From contig OX387607.1 in assembly GCA_947568835.1 (NCBI GenBank), positions 7,759,201-7,823,200 on the forward strand: DNA of 64,000 nt, given 5' to 3'. Positions 1 to 12,565 of this stretch are shown here, piece after piece. The first letter of the stretch is position 1, and the number at the start of each line of letters is the position of its first letter. The translations under genes and the position numbers were made by a program. The notes below the pieces were generated by a model that was not told where the DNA came from, did no database searches, and saw only the letters and a list, made by a program, of their open reading frames with translations. This DNA comes from Protonemura montana. Taxonomy: Eukaryota; Arthropoda; Insecta; Plecoptera; Nemouridae.

Positions 1-573
1 AATAATTCATCCCGTCCTCGCCGTTCACAACACAAGGGCCTACGGTAAGTTATCTATGCACAGCACACTCCACGCGGCTTTCTCAATCTTCACCTTGTAG
101 TGTACGCACCACCCCACCCCGCGCCATTGCGTAACGCACACCGCGACACGCATTAATTTTGCGTAGGTACTAATGACGCTGGCATTTCTATACACAAAAC
201 CGACCATAATAAGGAGCTGTGGTTCTGATAGAGTCAACCATCCCGTCGTCAGTCTCTATTGGCAAGGGACCCTCGTGTTCGTGGGGAGGTAGCCGAATAC
301 TGTCATAGCATGAGGACGTCGTCAGAAGGTAACCGGGGCTGCGATGCATGGCGTTATTATATTGAATTGAATCGCATTAATTGAAGATTGACGGGTGTTT
401 GATGTGGCGAAACGTTAATGGGAGAGATTTTTGCAGGTAAGGCAAATATTGACTGAAAATTGGTTCTTATTTATATTTTATGATTGCTTTTCCCTGAAAG
501 ATAACTGCTTAAATAGCGTATTGACCGGCCTACTACATCAAAGAAAAGTGAGACTGGTTGATTGATTGCTTAG
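1..573. other. No gene recognised (left edge)
   Basis: No recognisable coding sequence, RNA gene or repeat was found here. The only open frame above 60 codons resembles no protein family I know. Confidence 0.5.
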
Positions 574-971
574 TAGTGTTTATCGACACACTTTTTTGAC
601 AACGGGCACTGCGGCACTGATCTAATGGCGTCGGTGAATGATTGCATGATGATGATAATGAACCTAACCTAGACTAGAAGGGAGGATGGGAAACTCGGTG
701 CCGGAAGAAGCCTACTTCAGTGAAGAGCACCAAGGGGAACACCGGCTTCACATCCATTCCAAAGGACAGTACAACGGAAATAACAGGATTCCTCCACAAA
801 TCCATGCTGTCAAGGCGAATGAAGTTGTACAAACTTTCATCCCTCTAACCTCTCACCCAAACGGAACTGGTCATACTCATGTGTATGATGGTCACCCATC
901 CAATATCTGATCTGGTGTTGCATAACTTCGGTGATCTCACGAAAACCGGCGATGCCAACACGCCAAACCGA
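574..971 (-). mobile_element. 5S rRNA-derived SINE, copy A, near full length
   Basis: Read on the minus strand, the element starts near 971 with a 5S rRNA-like head: an ACACCGG-type segment, the ACCGAAGTTATGCAAC box A region, and the GATGGGTGACCATCATACAC box C region. A non-5S body follows, with an ATC-rich stretch, and it ends near 574 in the family tail (CAGTGCGTCGTTAAACACC in better copies). Box A and box C of 5S rRNA are the internal RNA polymerase III promoter, so the head explains how the element was transcribed. This copy is diverged: the tail reads GTCGATAAACACTAC and the head has point changes. The 74-codon frame on the plus strand at 686-910 lies wholly inside the element and is not a gene. 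Confidence 0.82.
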
Positions 972-3681
972 AAGGAGAAATTTGCTAATTGTAACCCACT
1001 AATAAATCGGTAACATTTGGTTTCTCTTTGTTCTGTGGCGTAAATAACTGCACTTGGAAGCTAATTGTGTGAGATAACTTCATCATTATTGCCTATATTA
1101 TCATATTTGCATGGATATTTGTAAACTCAATCCCATTTCTCTCTGAGTTTGTTTTATTATGAATTTCTTCTACAATCTTCTACTTATCCAAAAATGTGTT
1201 CCATTAACTGTAGAAAAAGAATTCCCCAAATGGGAACAGATATTTTAGAGACCAGTGTTAATAATATTATAAAATCAAGTAACGCTTTTTCTGCAATCAA
1301 CCGCTTTCACAAAACAATAAACACAATTACATTGGGATCTGATTATTGTATCATAAAAATTCCTGCGAAGAAAATTTCGAAAGCAACGCCGAACCCACGT
1401 TCTCTTGAGAATACCGTTAAAATTTCCTCAAACTTCCCAATTCTTACTCAGCATTTCAGCCAACGCATTTAATCAACCCCTCCACAACACCTCGGGAAAC
1501 GGGACAAGCAACGAGGACCCCGATCTAGCAATCGCGGTACACTTCTCGAACAAGTACCCCAACCAGCGAATCGCCGCCGGGTATTGATTTCCGAGCTGGA
1601 AAACGCAGAGCAATATGCGGCAGTCGCCGAACCCCCATCCCGTAATAATAGCCTACGACGAAACCACCCTCTAATATCACATGGAGTAGCACACTTGCAC
1701 GTGGTACGGTGTCGAGGTTTCTAATGTTTGGTGGCGGGCCGCTGGATACGACGGCAGATAGTTTTTACAACTTTCTTTGACTCCTCAGTGTTATGGGAAG
1801 AACATAGTGGGTAAAGTTCCTCAACAATGTTTCGGCCATGGTGGACGGCTCGTTGGCTTAAGTTAATAAGACGTGTCTTCTTGTTATTGCTGTGTAAGTG
1901 TACTGTAACTACATACGCACGCTGTGTGTGAGTGTTTTTTTGTTTTGTTTCTTTGAGTTAATTGAATTCGGTGAAGCCAGTAATTGCAAAATGTACTCTC
2001 ACATAGGGATGTAGCGTACCAACAAAGTTATGTTTTTTCAGGAATATTACAGCCACAAACATTTTAATTATGTAAATGTGTGAAATGAGGACACTCACCG
2101 CCGAAAAACATAGCTAAAACGAATGACTGCGAAAAAGATTCAAAGATTTTTCTGTATGTACCCAGATGTGAACACGTTCGCTTCATCGCTGAGCAGATAC
2201 GACATAATACATGACAAACTGTGACCAGAAAGACTTATGCGAGGCATACATAAAAACTAACTTCACATATCAAAGTTAACAGAAATTCTATTTAGGTCAA
2301 ACCATTACTGCTTTTTCGAAATCTTTCATGCAGACGTCTGTCAAGTTACCAAGCACTCCACCAGGGTGTCTTTCTTTTTATTGTCGTCAAAGAACTCGGC
2401 AAACTTTACCTATCCTAATTCGCAGCCATGAATTTCTTATGTGCAGTGCACCTCTGCGACTCTGAGCTCCGTGCATCCCGAATCAGTCAGCCACAGATGC
2501 AGAAATGCCAGAAACGAGAGACATACACAAAACCAGTGTGCACTTTTGCACAAGAGTGTTAACGCATTATGCACGGTGACTGTAGCATGGATAACATTAT
2601 GCAGCACCGAGAATCTAGAGAGGTTTATTTCCAAGACATGATGCATTATACAGAGATGTGTGCGGGAACTAGGGAAATGCATTCCGGATTATCCAGGAGT
2701 TTCGCTACGTGAAAGCAGCAAGACAGCTGAGTGTTGACACGGTTGAAGGGATGGGACGTCTTTGATTAGACGGATTGACAAGACGGAAAATTGCCAGCAT
2801 GTAACTCTCAGCGCAACCTATCAACTAAATTAAACTTTGGCGTACGCCCCCCCCCCCCCCCCCCCCCTCCAGACCAATTATTTGCAAGCTTTACACAGGA
2901 ATATCTTCAGAAATTTCTTACAGCTACAACTTTCAGTCAAAAACCCGGTCAGAAATAGTTTAAGCGAAAGTAAGAGGGGCACTATATAAGGAGGAAAAAA
3001 CCATGAAAATACCCAGGATTATAGGGGAAAAAACGGTTAACAACAGTACGCCACAAAGAAAAATGTATTTCAATGCAATTATTTTAAACAAAATCTATCA
3101 GTTTCAGTGAATATCAATTTATGTTCTTCAATATCTAAACCTCAGCCGCACCCTATCTTGGCGCTCCTTCAGATGCGCCATCAATATCAGCTGGTGCTTA
3201 AAATCCAGCCTGGATTTACATTTTGAATCAAAGACATTTGTATTGTATCTCATTTCCACCAATGATAGACCATGTGGGTTTATTAAATACTTCCAACTGC
3301 GTCCAACTCGAAACGATTTCATTTATGTCCCACACAAACCCCCGCATAGTGTGTTCCGCGTCCTATCAAACAAGAGCAATCATATAAATTAAAGTCCCAG
3401 TAATCACTTCATCGTCCGAGGCTAGCGATTCGACTCCACGCTCTCGTCGCCAAGGGTATATATGTACTACCTCCGATGCGGTGGGTTTCATCTCGTGTTG
3501 AAATGCCCGACACGCTTCTTCGGCGACGACCGCACGACGCGAATTTCCAAACCAAAAACGACCTCGGAATCCGTTTGACGTGCCTCAGACGGGCACGTTA
3601 AGGATGCTGGACATCCATACTTTATGAGCTATCAGGTACTTCTAGGCTATACCGATACCATACATATAAAGTAGATTGTGT
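972..3681. other. Intergenic; contains a poly-C tract
   Basis: No gene was recognised. A run of 21 C occupies 2847-2867. A TATATAT-containing stretch at about 3457 could be a core promoter, but no open frame follows it. The frames between 1149 and 1587 and around 2440-2680 are short and match no known family. Confidence 0.45.
2847..2867. repeat. Poly-C tract (21 nt)
   Basis: Uninterrupted homopolymer of C. It is one of five long G/C homopolymers in the window (2847, 5108, 17779, 30921, 38498). Confidence 0.95.
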
Positions 3682-3900
3682 GCTGTTTAACGACGCAATG
3701 TAAATACAGCGGACCGATTTGGAATCGGTGAATGATTGGATGATAAGGAAGTTATATAGCTTAGAAGTGACCGACTTCTATCGAAGAACAATAATGGTAT
3801 ACTACCGATTGGAAGACGATTCAGCTCGAAGTCGATCTACACGATTCATCCACACATTTTTAAGAAGTTTAGAGGTTGATAAACAGAGCGAGTGTATCTG
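3682..3900 (-). mobile_element. 5S-derived SINE, degenerate copy K
   Basis: The SINE tail motif (minus-strand CGTCGTTAAAC) lies near 3687-3697. The family's ATCGGTGAATGATTGGATGA segment follows at 3723-3742, and a GAGGTTGATAAACAGAGCGAGTG segment typical of the element body lies at 3870-3892. The 5S head is missing or unrecognisable. The 62-codon plus-strand frame here is only an accident of the repeat. Confidence 0.5.
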
Positions 3901-3964
3901 TCGATAAAATTATTTTTTGAATCACACCAACCTTACTTTGGCCACCAACTTAATAGGGTCATAG

Positions 3965-4295
3965 CCTGCGAGAGAAGAGAAAAGCCCAAAGATTGCCCCT
4001 CAGCTTTGCTGCCAGCTTATGAATGAAATGTTAGCTATGATTTTAGTGGCGGAATTTTAAAGTACCTATTATAGTCGCTAGATAGATATCAACATGTATA
4101 CAACATTTATTAAAATAGCACGAAAAACAAAATACCTTGGCACGGCAAAAGCTTTAGACCAAAAGAAACATGGCGGACATCAACGAGGATGATAAGAAGT
4201 GTGTTTTTTTAATGACTGTAGGCCCGTGTCAACCCAAAACCACCGGTGAGCGCTTTAACCGGTAGATTATGTTCTCTAGGCCGAACGGAGTATAT
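3965..4295 (+). repeat. Unclassified interspersed repeat, family 1, copy 1
   Basis: It aligns by eye over about 330 bp with 12241-12565 and 29106-29445. Shared landmarks in order are a CCCTCAGCTTTGCTGCC block, GAATGAAATGTTAGCTATGA, ATTTTAGTGGCGGAATTT, GGCACGGCAAAAGCTTTA, GACATCAACGAGGAT, and a terminal TATGTTCTCTAGGCCGAACG block. No coding capacity, poly-A tail or clear terminal inverted repeat was found. It could be a non-autonomous element. Confidence 0.6.
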
Positions 4296-5107
4296 CTGGC
4301 CCAACGCAATTTAACTGCGGTGAACTCTCATTGACCTGTGTTTACATAGACCTTTCGGTACACAGGCAGGTAGCTTGATTTCCATGGCTTGATGACGTTA
4401 GTACAGGCTTAGAGGTACAGGTATGCGGGCATCACAGTTCAGGGTTGTCGAAAAGATTATAGTAATGATTATAGCCATCAAGAGGAAATTACATTTCTAT
4501 CGAATTCCATTGCAACGAAAATGAATGCCACGTGTATTAAGAATAAATATAAGGAATTCAAGGGACCAAAACGTGGTTATAAAGTTTTGAACTTATTGCA
4601 TGGATAGCAGCAACCGGACAATGGAAAATAATCGATGCATTTGTGTGAGAAAGCATAATAGAAACCACCGTCAACTATGCACTATTACAGCAAATAAACT
4701 AGAATAACAGTAGTTAACTGTGTGGCGCGCTGGTTTATAATAGCGCAGCAGACAAAGGTAAATGTTGCAGCTGTTAATTAACTTGTGATAATTCATGTCC
4801 GGCCACGATAGCGAGGAAACGCTCACAGGAGAGCAAATTTGAAAAGAAAAGCTTAAAAAAAAAACACGCAAAGGTGTCACTTTGGCACGCATTGTCCACG
4901 AAACGTTGGCCAAAATCCTCGTCATGCGCGAGGGCGAAGCCTTCAAAGTAAGTCCCGCAAATATCTTTGTGAAAGTAAAGGAACGGCAAGTCATTTCGCG
5001 ACCGCGCGAAACTCGACTGGAATATTGACTGGAGTTCGCGTTTTGCATGCCGATGGCATTTCGGGACAGGGACGCCTAGCATGTGACATGGGCTGGTGAG
5101 TGTACGT

Positions 5108-5138
<31 letters not shown>

Positions 5139-5147
5139 ATGGGGGGG
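5108..5147. repeat. Poly-G tract (30 nt, then 7 nt)
   Basis: Thirty consecutive G at 5108-5137, then AAT, then seven more G. Such a run can form G-quadruplex structures and is prone to length errors in sequencing. Confidence 0.95.
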
Positions 5148-6984
5148 TGCGTCGATGTCTTTGGGCATAAATCCAGCGTCGATAGCCGTCGCAGCTTCCC
5201 ATGGGTTGGAGTATGTGAACGACGCTATGGAAATTTGTAGGGGATGGGGGGCAGTCATCCCATTTCCTTATAACGGGGCTATTTGGCGCCTTCGGGTCAT
5301 GGTTAGCCCATTCCCAGAGCGAGATGGGTGCGAGGAAATGGAGAATGTGGACATGAAGATGGGCGATTTGGGCGTACACTTTGATGTGTACCTATAAGTA
5401 TAGGAGAAATATGTTTATGGGATTCGATCCTTGGTTTTATGCGTTGTTAAGATTGTCACCTTGTGTTTACGTTCGACTTTTGAGAGTGACTTTGAATTGT
5501 TTATAGGGGGTGGCGTTTCGCTTTTCGAATCGACAGATATGTCGATGAAATATAACCACGTGCCTCTGCGCGAGAATATTGAAAAGGCGAAATCTATAGC
5601 CCTTTCATTCCGAATTCTGAGAAATTACACGGCATAAAACACAATTTTCAGAACTATGGGTTAACGCCATCAACTAAATAGTCGTTTCGCATCCTTATTC
5701 CTTAAGGCTTGAAGCAAATTGGTTCTGAAATTACTTTTAATCAACGAATGCCTGGGTCCGCCTAAAACACACGCATATGAAACTCGAAAGCCCGGCCATG
5801 CCTAGAGTAGGCATTATCATAAATGGCCCACCCTAACGCACCAAAGTTATGCGCGGCACCTTCGCGAAATTAGCATAGCAGACACACCAACGACTTCATC
5901 ACTAAAAATGCGTCACTTATTATTTGTCCCCTTCATTGTTCGTATGGCTGAAGAAATTCATAGAAACACAAACAGGCGTCACCTTCCTTTATAAACTGGA
6001 AGTTGGATTTGCAGAAATAAAATAAGAGTAAATAGGTAATTGATTTTTGTATCACTTTTTCAGTGATCTCATGTTTATCTACAGCAGCAAGGTCTTTCTA
6101 CCCACTAAAAAATCCGTAACCATTTAAGTGTTACTCAGGCCCAGTATTTTGGAGCCACTTTAAGTAATTAACAGACTGTTAAAAAAAAAATAAAAATCTG
6201 ATCAGCTGTTACCAAGCAAATAACATATTAACGGGCTTTAACAAACCACTGAAAAACCAGCCCTTATTCTATGCCAAGAACCATGCCAGCACCAAAATGT
6301 ACTCATGTATTCGTGTACGCTGTATATCCACGCACCATTAACTAGGTAAATCGTATCGTTTCGAGACTATAGGTACCAATGTGGTGACGCAATGGTTTAC
6401 CACTTCCAGAGGAAAGCATATCAAATACGAAATCTCCCAAAAGAGAACAACTGAGCCAATTGCCTCCCTAAACCAAGAAATTAATTGCAATCGCCATTGA
6501 TTTGGTGACAAGAAATTGCCCTTCTCGCGGTTGTACGTTCGCAAACAGTGCGACCGCCGGTCTGCGGACTCGAACCCACGACTCGGCGACGCATGTCCCC
6601 GCAGTGTTTGCTCGCGACATACTCCATTAACGTGTGTGCTCAGAGAGAGTGAGAGGACGTCTGAGTGCCGCGAGGCAGACAGAGACACAGGCGTGGGTGC
6701 TACTCGTTGCGAACAGTGGCGCTCCGACACTGGCTAAAGGAAATATTTTTTGTGTAGCAAAAGAGTCGAGGCATCTATTAAAACTAGAGCGAAATTAAGG
6801 AGCACATCAAACCATGGCCACTGGGCTTAAAAAATTAACAAAAATCCGAAAATTACAATAATAAGGTGGGTCGTAGAAATGATTGATGGCGAAAATCCTC
6901 CAAGAACTTGCCTTTGGGGGCTTTAAATGCTCCACTCCGGATAGATACGGAAAAAAGTCAAACGCAAAGTGCTAATTTTGTTAC

Positions 6985-7070
6985 GTGGTCACCCATCCAC
7001 TGGCTGTTTCAACGCATTGGTGCTTAACTTTGATGATATCAATCGCACAATCATTTCCAACATACCCATT
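6985..7070 (-). mobile_element. 5S-derived SINE, head-only fragment L
   Basis: On the minus strand this shows a decayed box C (GGATGGGTGACCACGT), a box A-like AAGTTAAGCACCAATGCG, and a degenerate head. No body or tail is adjacent. It is either a truncated SINE or a very old copy. Confidence 0.5.
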
Positions 7071-7603
7071 CTTTCTGTCTTCGTGCAACGGGTTGTTTCC
7101 TTTCATATGAGTTTTTGGCAAGCTTATTGGTTTGTATCGATATTTCTAGAGATCATAGCTTTGAGCATGTTAATGGATTTCAAGCTATTTTGCAGCAAAA
7201 ACAGTCTAATAATATTTAATAGTACCTGCAAATTGTGCGAATGACTAAAAAATTACACAATGAAATCTTAAAACTTGCACCAACTAGCAATTACAATACG
7301 TATTGGTGTTCCACTGGCTATACTGAGAGCCACAGTGTTGGTAGAGCCACCAGATCGGTCTGTTTGCCATGTAAATATATTCATGAGGATGCTGTTGCTT
7401 GCTTCGTGTGTATGTGTGAAGAAAGCAGGCATCTTGGGTTGGTCCATGACACATAAGTACCTGGTGCATACTGGAGGTATAGGTAGGTACACTCAAAGCA
7501 AAGAACCGCTTTGCTGCACAGGTCTTGTCACCTCATGGTCGGTAAGGTAACTAATTGGAGGGAACTAGAAGTGTTGAGGTGCTATGCGTTAAGTAGTCTT
7601 GTT

Positions 7604-7628
7604 TTATTTATTTATTTATTTTATTTCA
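7604..7628. repeat. (ATTT)n simple repeat
   Basis: Several consecutive ATTT units. Confidence 0.85.
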
Positions 7629-9398
7629 CAACTTTGATGCGGCGTTTACGTCTAGTAACTTGATGAGAGGGCTGGAGGTAAGAAGTCTCCCATGATATTT
7701 ATTTATTAAAACAAAAAATCTAGAAAATCTGGAAACAAGAGCAATTGTAATGCATTCGTGTGTGAAATTGTGCTAATTTCGAGCAATAACTAGCAATAAA
7801 ACACATTGTAGCTGGATAATAAAACCTAAATCTAGCATTGCTACTGTGATTGCTGTATACTGCTGTTTAACGACAGCAAATTGCGGTGCAGTAATGGCAA
7901 ATTACAGTGGAATTTGATTATTGCGACTTGTATTGCAGTTGCATCATTCATTTAGTCAGACCTCTTCGAAAGTAACGATAAATCTTTAAAGCTACCCCCG
8001 ATTTGCTATGATTTCTCAAGTACTAACAAACTGTAAATCAGCATGCGAATCCAGCCACTACCAGCACCAACAGCACGTACCTAGGAACAAGGAAATTGGT
8101 CCTCGCTACACCCATAGCAAGTTCCCGGATGTCGTCAAAGTTTTATGGCTGTCTCTTGAGTGGAAATCTGCTTTATTCAATAAGACATTATCAGAGTCTG
8201 GCCATCAAAACTGGAGGGCTTACCTATCAAAGTATCACAACCCTATCAAGAGACATGCCATAAATATGCTACTGCCTTCTATGGATTAGCTATGCTATCT
8301 ATCTACCTACATTCATTTCACCATTCAAAAGCGAATAAGAACCACTAAGTCCGTGAGATTTAGATACGATTATGAAGGTAGCCTAGATATTGGCAAAAAA
8401 AAAACAGATGACCAAAAATACGAAATAAAACTAGCACCATCCTCAGCACCGATAACAGAAACAATTCCCCCAAAAAAAAATGTAAAATCTCTCACACTTT
8501 CATTACCAGCCGAACGCAGAACCAAGCTCAGCTTGCCATAAACACAACACTCTGCATCACGTTTATGAGGCATAAAATCCAACCCCGAGCGTCTTTTATG
8601 CTTGAACCATCAGACTCGAGAAAGATTACGTGACTCAAGCATATAGTTCTCTGCCCATGTACCTTTTTCTCACTCGTGTACAAACCAGCAAATACGCAGA
8701 CACCAATCAAAGGTCATGGCACTGAAAGGAAATATTGCTGCTGTTTGTACTTGCTTGAGTAATCTCCTGTTTTTTTTTTCGTTAGCTAGGTGTGTTTGTC
8801 TCATCATCTTGATTGACAGAATCGCAAGTTATCTTTTCATTATCAAAAATGGGAAGTGACACAAATATCACAGGTAACGGCATATCGAATATCATTGCTT
8901 TCCGCGGAAATGACACGAAAGAATCGAATGTGTCGACCTATAATTAACGAGTTTTCTTTATAAAGACGACTACCATTTGTTTTGAAGGTGTTCAATATAA
9001 AATTGTTGCTTGTGGACTGGGGAAACAAACGAAAATAAGCATGTCAGCCAGTAAAATCATATTTACGAACATGCTCAACCAGTTAACTGAACAATAGTGT
9101 TACAGAATCTACCCGCAGGGCAACACATGCACATGCACACCTAACTCAACCCAAGGTAAACTGTATACAATTTCAAACGGTGCGTCAAGAAGTTACATCA
9201 CGTGAGCTAGCTAGGTAATCGCTAGCTTGCTGCCTGCCATGTGTCACTCTCCAGTATCCAGTGACATGTATCGAACGTGCATGGACATTGAAACCCAATC
9301 TCTCATGCTAGAGCAAATCAAGGTGCAATGCAAAATGCATCGTGGAGTGCAGATCATGCAGTTTGTGAGATCGCCTGAGGGCAACAGACATGTATTAT

Positions 9399-9800
9399 CG
9401 TTAAGTTTATCGGTTTAGTCAGAGGGCTAGTGCGAGTGTTAAACTTTCTGCTGAGCAAACGAGCCGGCAACACGTGGTAACGGAGGATGATACCCGATGG
9501 CACTAGCGGTATTTTTTTTAACTAACCTCTACAGTTAAATAATTATGACTCAAAATATCGATACATGTATGGCAATTATTGAGATTAGCAGAGATAAAAA
9601 TTATTTTAGAGTAAACCAGTCTCAAATGCGATTAATCTGCGAAAAATAACGAAATTAAATTTCTAAACACTCGTAACGACGGTGACTTCACCTAGAAGAA
9701 TCCTCCGTTTGCCGGTAAAGTATTCATTTGGCAGCCATTTTTTGCGAAGACAGTTTAATATAAGCGTTATGGTTAGAACGGTTATTATTCAATTGGGCCC
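9399..9800 (+). mobile_element. MITE-like element, family 2, copy 1
   Basis: Aligned by eye with 23603-23973 (same strand) and with the reverse complement of 39690-39968. Shared blocks are the outer end (GTTTATCGGTTTAGTCAGAG), GCAAACGAGCC near 9455, CCCGATGGCACTAGCGG near 9492, ATCTGCGAAAAATAACGAAA near 9635, and GACGGTGACTTCACCTAGA near 9678. The outer start of the family is the inverted complement of its outer end, most clearly in copy 2. It therefore looks like a non-autonomous DNA transposon of about 370-400 bp. Confidence 0.6.
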
Positions 9801-10582
9801 TATAGTGAATTTTGTTGAAACCATAGTTAAATTGACCAAACGTTTTTGGCAAACAACGCTCCAAAGTAGCTAAAAATATAAAACCTGCATTTGAACTAAC
9901 ATCAATCGATGAGGTTCGTCTAATAACGATCGAATACTTGGTGGGACGAATTTACAAACAAATCTGCTAAATTTAGAAGACATCTGTGCGAGCACTAGGA
10001 GCATTCATGCTTATATCCCTGTTTCTGTAATTGAATTCGGAACAAACCAAACTACATACGGAACTACAATACGGAAGCTTCATTACTCGTATCAAAGTAA
10101 ATATTTACCATCTTTCACCACCTAATAGATGCTTATTTTTAATTTACAACAACACTGTTTTTGCAGTACTTTAATTTACAACAACACTGTTTTTGCAGTA
10201 CCGAACTAAGTTCTCTGACTTCCATAAGACAGGTAATATGTCTTACCTTCGCAACTACAATCCGATCTACACATAGAGAGCGAGAGAGAGGGTATGTACT
10301 ATTCTCATCCATGTTAAATCCACCCAATAAACTACCATCGCCTCCCCGTTATCAGATCTCTCCCATAGTTATCACCTACCCGCCGTAAATCGTTGTGCCA
10401 GCAAGCCGGCAATATCGAATTCACATTCCAAGCACTTACTTAGGTCAGGTGCTATAAATCTCAGACAACACCGCGCTATACTGCATTTCGACTAGAGATG
10501 GCGATGGGGGTTTTGCTGTTTTCTATAATCCCTTTAACCCCAAAACGAGAGTTGCATTGCATCTTCTAATATTGATTGGTTT
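9801..10582. other. Intergenic; short tandem duplication
   Basis: No gene was recognised. It contains the 32-bp tandem duplication at 10141-10200. Confidence 0.45.
10141..10200. repeat. 32-bp tandem duplication (2 copies)
   Basis: A unit beginning AATTTACAACAACACTGTTT and ending TTGCAGTACTTT occurs at 10141-10172. It is repeated without mismatch up to the last few bases at 10173-10200. Confidence 0.95.
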
Positions 10583-10740
10583 GCGGTGTTATACGAAGCA
10601 CTGTTTTGACAACGAGCCCTGTAGCAAAGGACTAATAGAAATTAGTGGATGATGATGAACCTAGCCTAGGATCAAGGGTGGATGGGAAATTCGGTGCCGC
10701 CACACTCCCCTCAAAGAGCACCAAGCGGACCTACAAGCGT
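10583..10740 (-). mobile_element. 5S-derived SINE, 3' fragment (copy B1)
   Basis: It carries the family tail (plus strand GAAGCACTGTTTTGACAACG) and the adjoining GATGATGATGAACCTAGCCT and GGTGCCG segments, then stops before the middle of the element. It has no 5S head. It lies about 300 bp from the full-length copy B2, which is on the opposite strand. Confidence 0.72.
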
Positions 10741-11055
10741 AAAATAGTTGTAGGTACCTACATTTGGAATCTGACGCAAGTCTTCCAACAAGCATCTATT
10801 TCTTATTGCTGGTTTATTGTAATTAACAGTCCGTTAATTTGTGATTTGCTTGCGCACTTCCAATCAGAAAATGCATTGTGTTACTTAACAGGATCTAATT
10901 TTAAATGTACATTAGCGCGTTTGATTTTTTGAAGCTAGTATCCAGCTCAAGGCATGTCCGCGTCTTGAAATTAAGGTTTATCAGACCAAAGTCCGTCCAT
11001 CTTTGAACTAGAAAATTTCGCTTGCCTTCTCAAGACGAAATTGAGATTGGCTACC

Positions 11056-11500
11056 GAACGGTTTGGCGTGTTGGAAACACCGGTTCTCGTTAGATCACCG
11101 AAGTTCAGCAACACTGCGCTGAGTCTGGTATCGGATGGGTGACCATCATACACATGACCAGATCTGTTCGGGAGAGAGGTTGGTGGGATGCAAGTTAGTA
11201 CAGCAACTTCACTCGCCTTGCTTATCAACCATTCGACGGCATGGATTTGTGGAGGAATCCTGTTGTTCGAGTTGTACCGTCCTTTGGAAGGGACGTTAAG
11301 CCGGTGGTCCCCTTGGTGCTGTTCGACAGGAGTAGGCTACGTGCCGGCACCGGGTTTCCCCTCCTCCCTTCTAGGTTAGGTTCGGTTCATCATCATCATC
11401 CTCATAATCATCCACTCATTCACCGACGCCATTAGAACAGTGCCGCATGGCCAGATGTCAAAACAGTGCGTCGTTAAACACCACAAAATAATAATGAGAT
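11056..11500 (+). mobile_element. 5S-derived SINE, near full length (copy B2)
   Basis: One of the best copies. The head begins near 11056 with GCGTGTTGGAAACACCGGTT. It runs through the box A region (ACCGAAGTTCAGCAAC, 11097-11112) and the box C region (GGATGGGTGACCATCATACA, 11133-11152). The body holds ACCGTCCTTTGGAAGGGACG (11277-11296), a CATCATCATC stretch at 11386-11400, and the tail CAGTGCGTCGTTAAACACCA (11464-11483), followed by an AAT-type simple repeat. The 5S-like segment matches metazoan 5S rRNA in the ACACCGGTTCTCG and box A/C parts. The open frames inside it are not genes. Confidence 0.88.
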
Positions 11501-12240
11501 TAGCTACGCTGCATAGTCTTCTATTCATATTGCACAATTCGATACAGCCAAGGTACAATCATTTTTAGCTTTGAGAAAAGTAGTGTATTTTTTTTATTCG
11601 AAAACTGGTAGGTACTTCTGCTGAGAAGTTTGCCACTTTACAAGTAAAAGTTTCAAATTTCAGACAAATTTTAAAAAATGTCAAAAACTCCGATGCAAGT
11701 CTCAATGAACTACAGAAAAAAAATAGTCCTCCAACTGGACGCAGCTGATACAGTTGATGATACCTTCGCGATGCTTCGTGGCAGATACTTCTTTAGCATT
11801 GGTGGTTAGTCGCTAATACAGATATTACAAAGGTCGACTCGGGTAATCCAAAAACTAAGTCAACAGCGACCAAAAACACACAATTCACGACCAAATTTCC
11901 ACCTCAAACCCTTTGCCTCTTCAGTGACTCAAAAAAAAGAAACTCAGCGTCTCCGCGATCCAGACAGACAGACGTAGGTCAAAACGACCGACGCCCACTC
12001 GCGCAGCAACGCGACGTCTCCTTGTCTCTTGTCCACCGATTTAATCTCTTTGCCCGTGCCGCCCGATCCTATAAGATCCAATCGATATCGACCACCAGCC
12101 AGTCACGAGCGCCGAGGAAACACGTATCCTTTGCTAGTCGAAACGGGCTTGCCAGTGGCCGGTACATCAACAATGGATTATTTTTACACTTTCAGTGTCC
12201 ACTGTACATTATTCCCCAACGTTGCATGGTGTTATCCTCT
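11501..12240. other. Intergenic, nothing recognised
   Basis: No gene or clear repeat was seen between SINE copy B2 and the family 1 repeat. Confidence 0.4.
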
Positions 12241-12565
12241 CCAACCTGCAGCAGAGCAGGACTGCCCTCCAGCTTCGCTACACACTCATTAATTACACTT
12301 TAGCTATAATTTTAGTATCGGGATTTTTAAATACTCACTAGAACCGCAAAACCACAGTATTTAATTGGTACAAAATTTCTAAAAATAGCTCAAAAAACAA
12401 AAGACCTTAGCACGACAAAAGCTTTACACCAACAAAAAAGTAGCGAAGATCGGCTAAGATAACTTGTATTTAAAAAAATGACAGTTGACCCGCATGTCAC
12501 GCCAAAACGACGGTGGCGCCGCGGCCGGGAATAAATGTTCTCTCACTGTGCGAATACTGAGTACA
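12241..12565 (+). repeat. Unclassified interspersed repeat, family 1, copy 2
   Basis: It aligns with 3965-4295 and 29106-29445 through AGCAGGACTGCCCTCCAGCT, the TAGCTATAATTTTAGTAT region, CTTAGCACGACAAAAGCTTT, GACAGTTGACCCGCATGTCA, and ATGTTCTCTCACTGTGCGAA. It is more diverged than the other two copies. Confidence 0.55.

Larger units (their letters stand above)
4296..9398. other. Intergenic; G tract, SINE fragment, AT-rich repeats
   Basis: No gene was recognised. The longest open frame of the first 19 kb (minus strand, 4774-5379) exists largely because the G tract at 5108-5137 translates as a proline run, and it matches nothing known. An (ATTT)n stretch lies at about 7604-7628. A 5S-like SINE head fragment lies at 6985-7070. 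Confidence 0.45.

Noticed and set aside
4774-5379. 201-codon open frame on the minus strand
   Set aside because: It spans the poly-G tract (a proline run), overlaps frames on the other strand, and resembles no known protein.
6560-6610. tRNA-like B box (minus-strand GGGTTCGAGTCC)
   Set aside because: No acceptor stem, D arm or anticodon arm could be formed around it. Possibly a relic of a tRNA-headed SINE.
8008-8289. 93-codon open frame on plus
   Set aside because: No recognised family, low-complexity start, and no splice or promoter context.
11097-11152. A functional 5S rRNA gene
   Set aside because: Box A and box C are present, but the 3' part of 5S is missing and is replaced by the SINE body. 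The same chimera recurs many times.
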